From NCBI GenBank assembly GCA_012798155.1, contig JAAZNR010000184.1, forward strand, positions 1 through 6,760: 6,760 bases of DNA, written 5' to 3'. Position numbers and translations under genes: made by a program. The stretch comes from Thermogutta sp. Lineage in GTDB: Bacteria > Planctomycetota > Planctomycetia > Pirellulales > Thermoguttaceae. The notes beneath the pieces were generated by a model, which saw only the letters and a list, made by a program, of their open reading frames with translations, was not told the DNA's origin and ran no database searches. Positions 6,225-6,760 of the stretch are shown here, piece after piece; position 1 is the stretch's first letter, and the number at the start of each line of letters is the position of its first letter.

Positions 6225-6340
6225 TGTCCGCGAATAGACGCGAATGAAACTAATAAAGCCGCCCGGGAACCCCGAACTCCCCCGGCTACGTTGATGTCCG
6301 CGAATAGACGCGAATGAAACTAATAAAGCCGCCCGAGAAC
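6192..6340 (+). repeat. 70-bp tandem repeat, two full copies plus nine bases
   Basis: Copy one is 6192-6261, copy two 6262-6331, and the first nine bases of a third follow (6332-6340). The full copies differ at three positions of 70. Each carries the codons for P-E/G-NPELPRLR and stop from the gene remnant, then a tail containing cgcgaata-ga-cgcgaatg (a short direct repeat) and an AT-richer aactaataaag. Two of the three differences are synonymous in the remnant's frame (agg/cgg for Arg, tta/cta for Leu); the third changes Glu to Gly. No promoter, spacer diversity or CRISPR-like hairpin is present. Confidence 0.85.
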
Positions 6341-6344
6341 GACA

Positions 6345-6368
6345 TCAATTGAGTCATAATTGAGCCAT
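6345..6368 (+). repeat. Short AT-rich repeat at the edge of the transposase remnant
   Basis: An 11-bp unit, aattgagtcat (6347-6357), is followed directly by aattgagccat (6358-6368). The same bases contain the inverted pair tcaatt (6345-6350) and aattga (6358-6363). It lies between the 70-bp repeats and the point where the transposase coding sequence breaks off, so it may be a junction scar. Confidence 0.5.
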
Positions 6369-6369
6369 G

Positions 6370-6528
6370 CTGTGCCCATCGTCGAAGCGCATCACGCTGG
6401 ACGAGCACGCAGACCTGTATGAAACGCGAGTGACAATCGATTCCGACGCCGTAGGGCCTTACAGGGTTTACCGTATCCCCGTTGAATTCCTTGGGGGGAG
6501 TTTCACAGGCACCCAAGACAACAGGCAT
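6370..6528 (-). pseudogene. 5' fragment of an IS110-like (DEDD) transposase
   Basis: On the - strand an ATG at 6528-6526 is preceded by AGGAGG (6541-6536) with a seven-base spacer, a very good start. The protein reads MPVVLGACETPPKEFNGD, then PVRPYGVGIDCHSRFIQVCVLVQ. The GIDCHSRFIQVCVL stretch (residues 29-42) matches the N-terminal RuvC-like strand of IS110-family transposases, with Asp31 as the expected first DEDD residue. Family resemblance ends near residue 53 (base 6370). The frame then runs antisense through the 70-bp repeats to a stop at 6286. A full IS110 transposase has roughly 300-450 residues, so about seven-eighths of it is missing and this copy cannot transpose. A + strand frame over the same bases (6367-6639) has no Shine-Dalgarno and no family pattern, so it is taken as the shadow. 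An alternative is another small protein sharing this motif. Confidence 0.55.
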
Positions 6529-6593
6529 ACGCAAACCTCCTGCCCTAGGCCGAGCATCGCGAGTTCCCGGAGTGCTTCCAATCTGACTAACGT

Positions 6594-6759
6594 CTGGACT
6601 TTTGCAAACTGCTCCCCTCTCCCTCTTGGAGAGGGGTAGCAGGTGAGGGCTTGGTGAAGTTGGGCAATCACGGCAAGCCGTTTTCGCGGCTAATTGCCCT
6701 CACCATAACCCTCTTCCAAGGCGGACGAGAACTTGTCACCACAATTTGCAAAAGTCCAG
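6594..6759. mobile_element. MITE-like element, 166 bp with 15-bp perfect terminal inverted repeats
   Basis: ctggacttttgcaaa at 6594-6608 is the exact reverse complement of 6745-6759. Inside are nested palindromes: cccctctcc/ggagagggg (6614-6622 with 6628-6636, nine perfect pairs, five-base loop); an imperfect long pairing of 6625-6650 with 6696-6720; gggcaat/attgccc (6662-6668 with 6693-6699); and agccg/cggct (6676-6680 with 6687-6691). No frame across it looks coding. This is the architecture of a non-autonomous miniature transposable element. Target-site duplication cannot be checked because only one base follows the right end. It lies upstream of the - strand transposase start. In the IS110 group the left non-coding end encodes a guide (bridge) RNA, so a structured RNA is an alternative reading, but perfect terminal repeats favour a MITE. 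Confidence 0.75.
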
Positions 6760-6760
6760 T

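Noticed and set aside
6192..6340. CRISPR-like array
   Set aside because: The repeats are directly adjacent 70-bp units with no distinct spacers, and part of each unit is coding sequence.
6367..6639. 90-residue + strand frame
   Set aside because: It has no ribosome binding site, is antisense to the IS110-like fragment with its good start, and runs into the MITE.

Overview
The window is GC-rich, with strong Shine-Dalgarno sites ahead of several genes and a very GC-rich third-codon pattern in the outer genes. It is bacterial. A DUF4091/GH123-type glycosidase, an IS110-like transposase fragment and many short intergenic repeats would fit a Planctomycetota, Hydrogenedentota or similar environmental lineage. 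That placement is inference; nothing here fixes the taxon.

Layout. (1) Bases 1-2526 are the 3' part of a large DUF4091/GH123-like glycoside hydrolase whose start lies left of the window. (2) Bases 2497-2831 are a gene-poor stretch with a short repeat that re-encodes the last nine residues of the glycosidase. (3) Bases 2832-4512 are a visibly less GC-rich, decaying cluster on the + strand: a 3'-truncated TIGR04255-family gene, a small antitoxin-like gene, a PIN-domain toxin with a one-base frameshift, and the N-terminal part of a PglZ-like gene (PglZ is a BREX phage-defence component) with a one-base frameshift, a 17-bp frame-breaking duplication and no 3' end. The genes overlap or abut, so they once formed an operon; it looks like the wreck of a defence island. 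(4) Bases 4483-4681 are a structured, repeat-rich intergenic element whose right edge supplies the ribosome binding site of the next gene. (5) Bases 4688-6049 are an intact MFS exporter. (6) Bases 6050-6760 are accessory debris: an unassigned gene 3' end, a 70-bp tandem repeat that includes that gene's last codons, the N-terminal fragment of an IS110-like transposase on the - strand, and a 166-bp MITE-like element with 15-bp perfect terminal inverted repeats.

The glycosidase and the MFS exporter look functional, with no evidence that they work together. The centre and right end record rearrangement: truncated genes, tandem duplications and non-autonomous repeats. I found no convincing intact novel system. 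The most informative signals are the degraded toxin-antitoxin/PglZ cluster and the duplication of gene 3' ends at two unrelated loci. Both one-base frameshifts sit in GGGG runs, so sequencing error must be excluded before calling those two lesions real.
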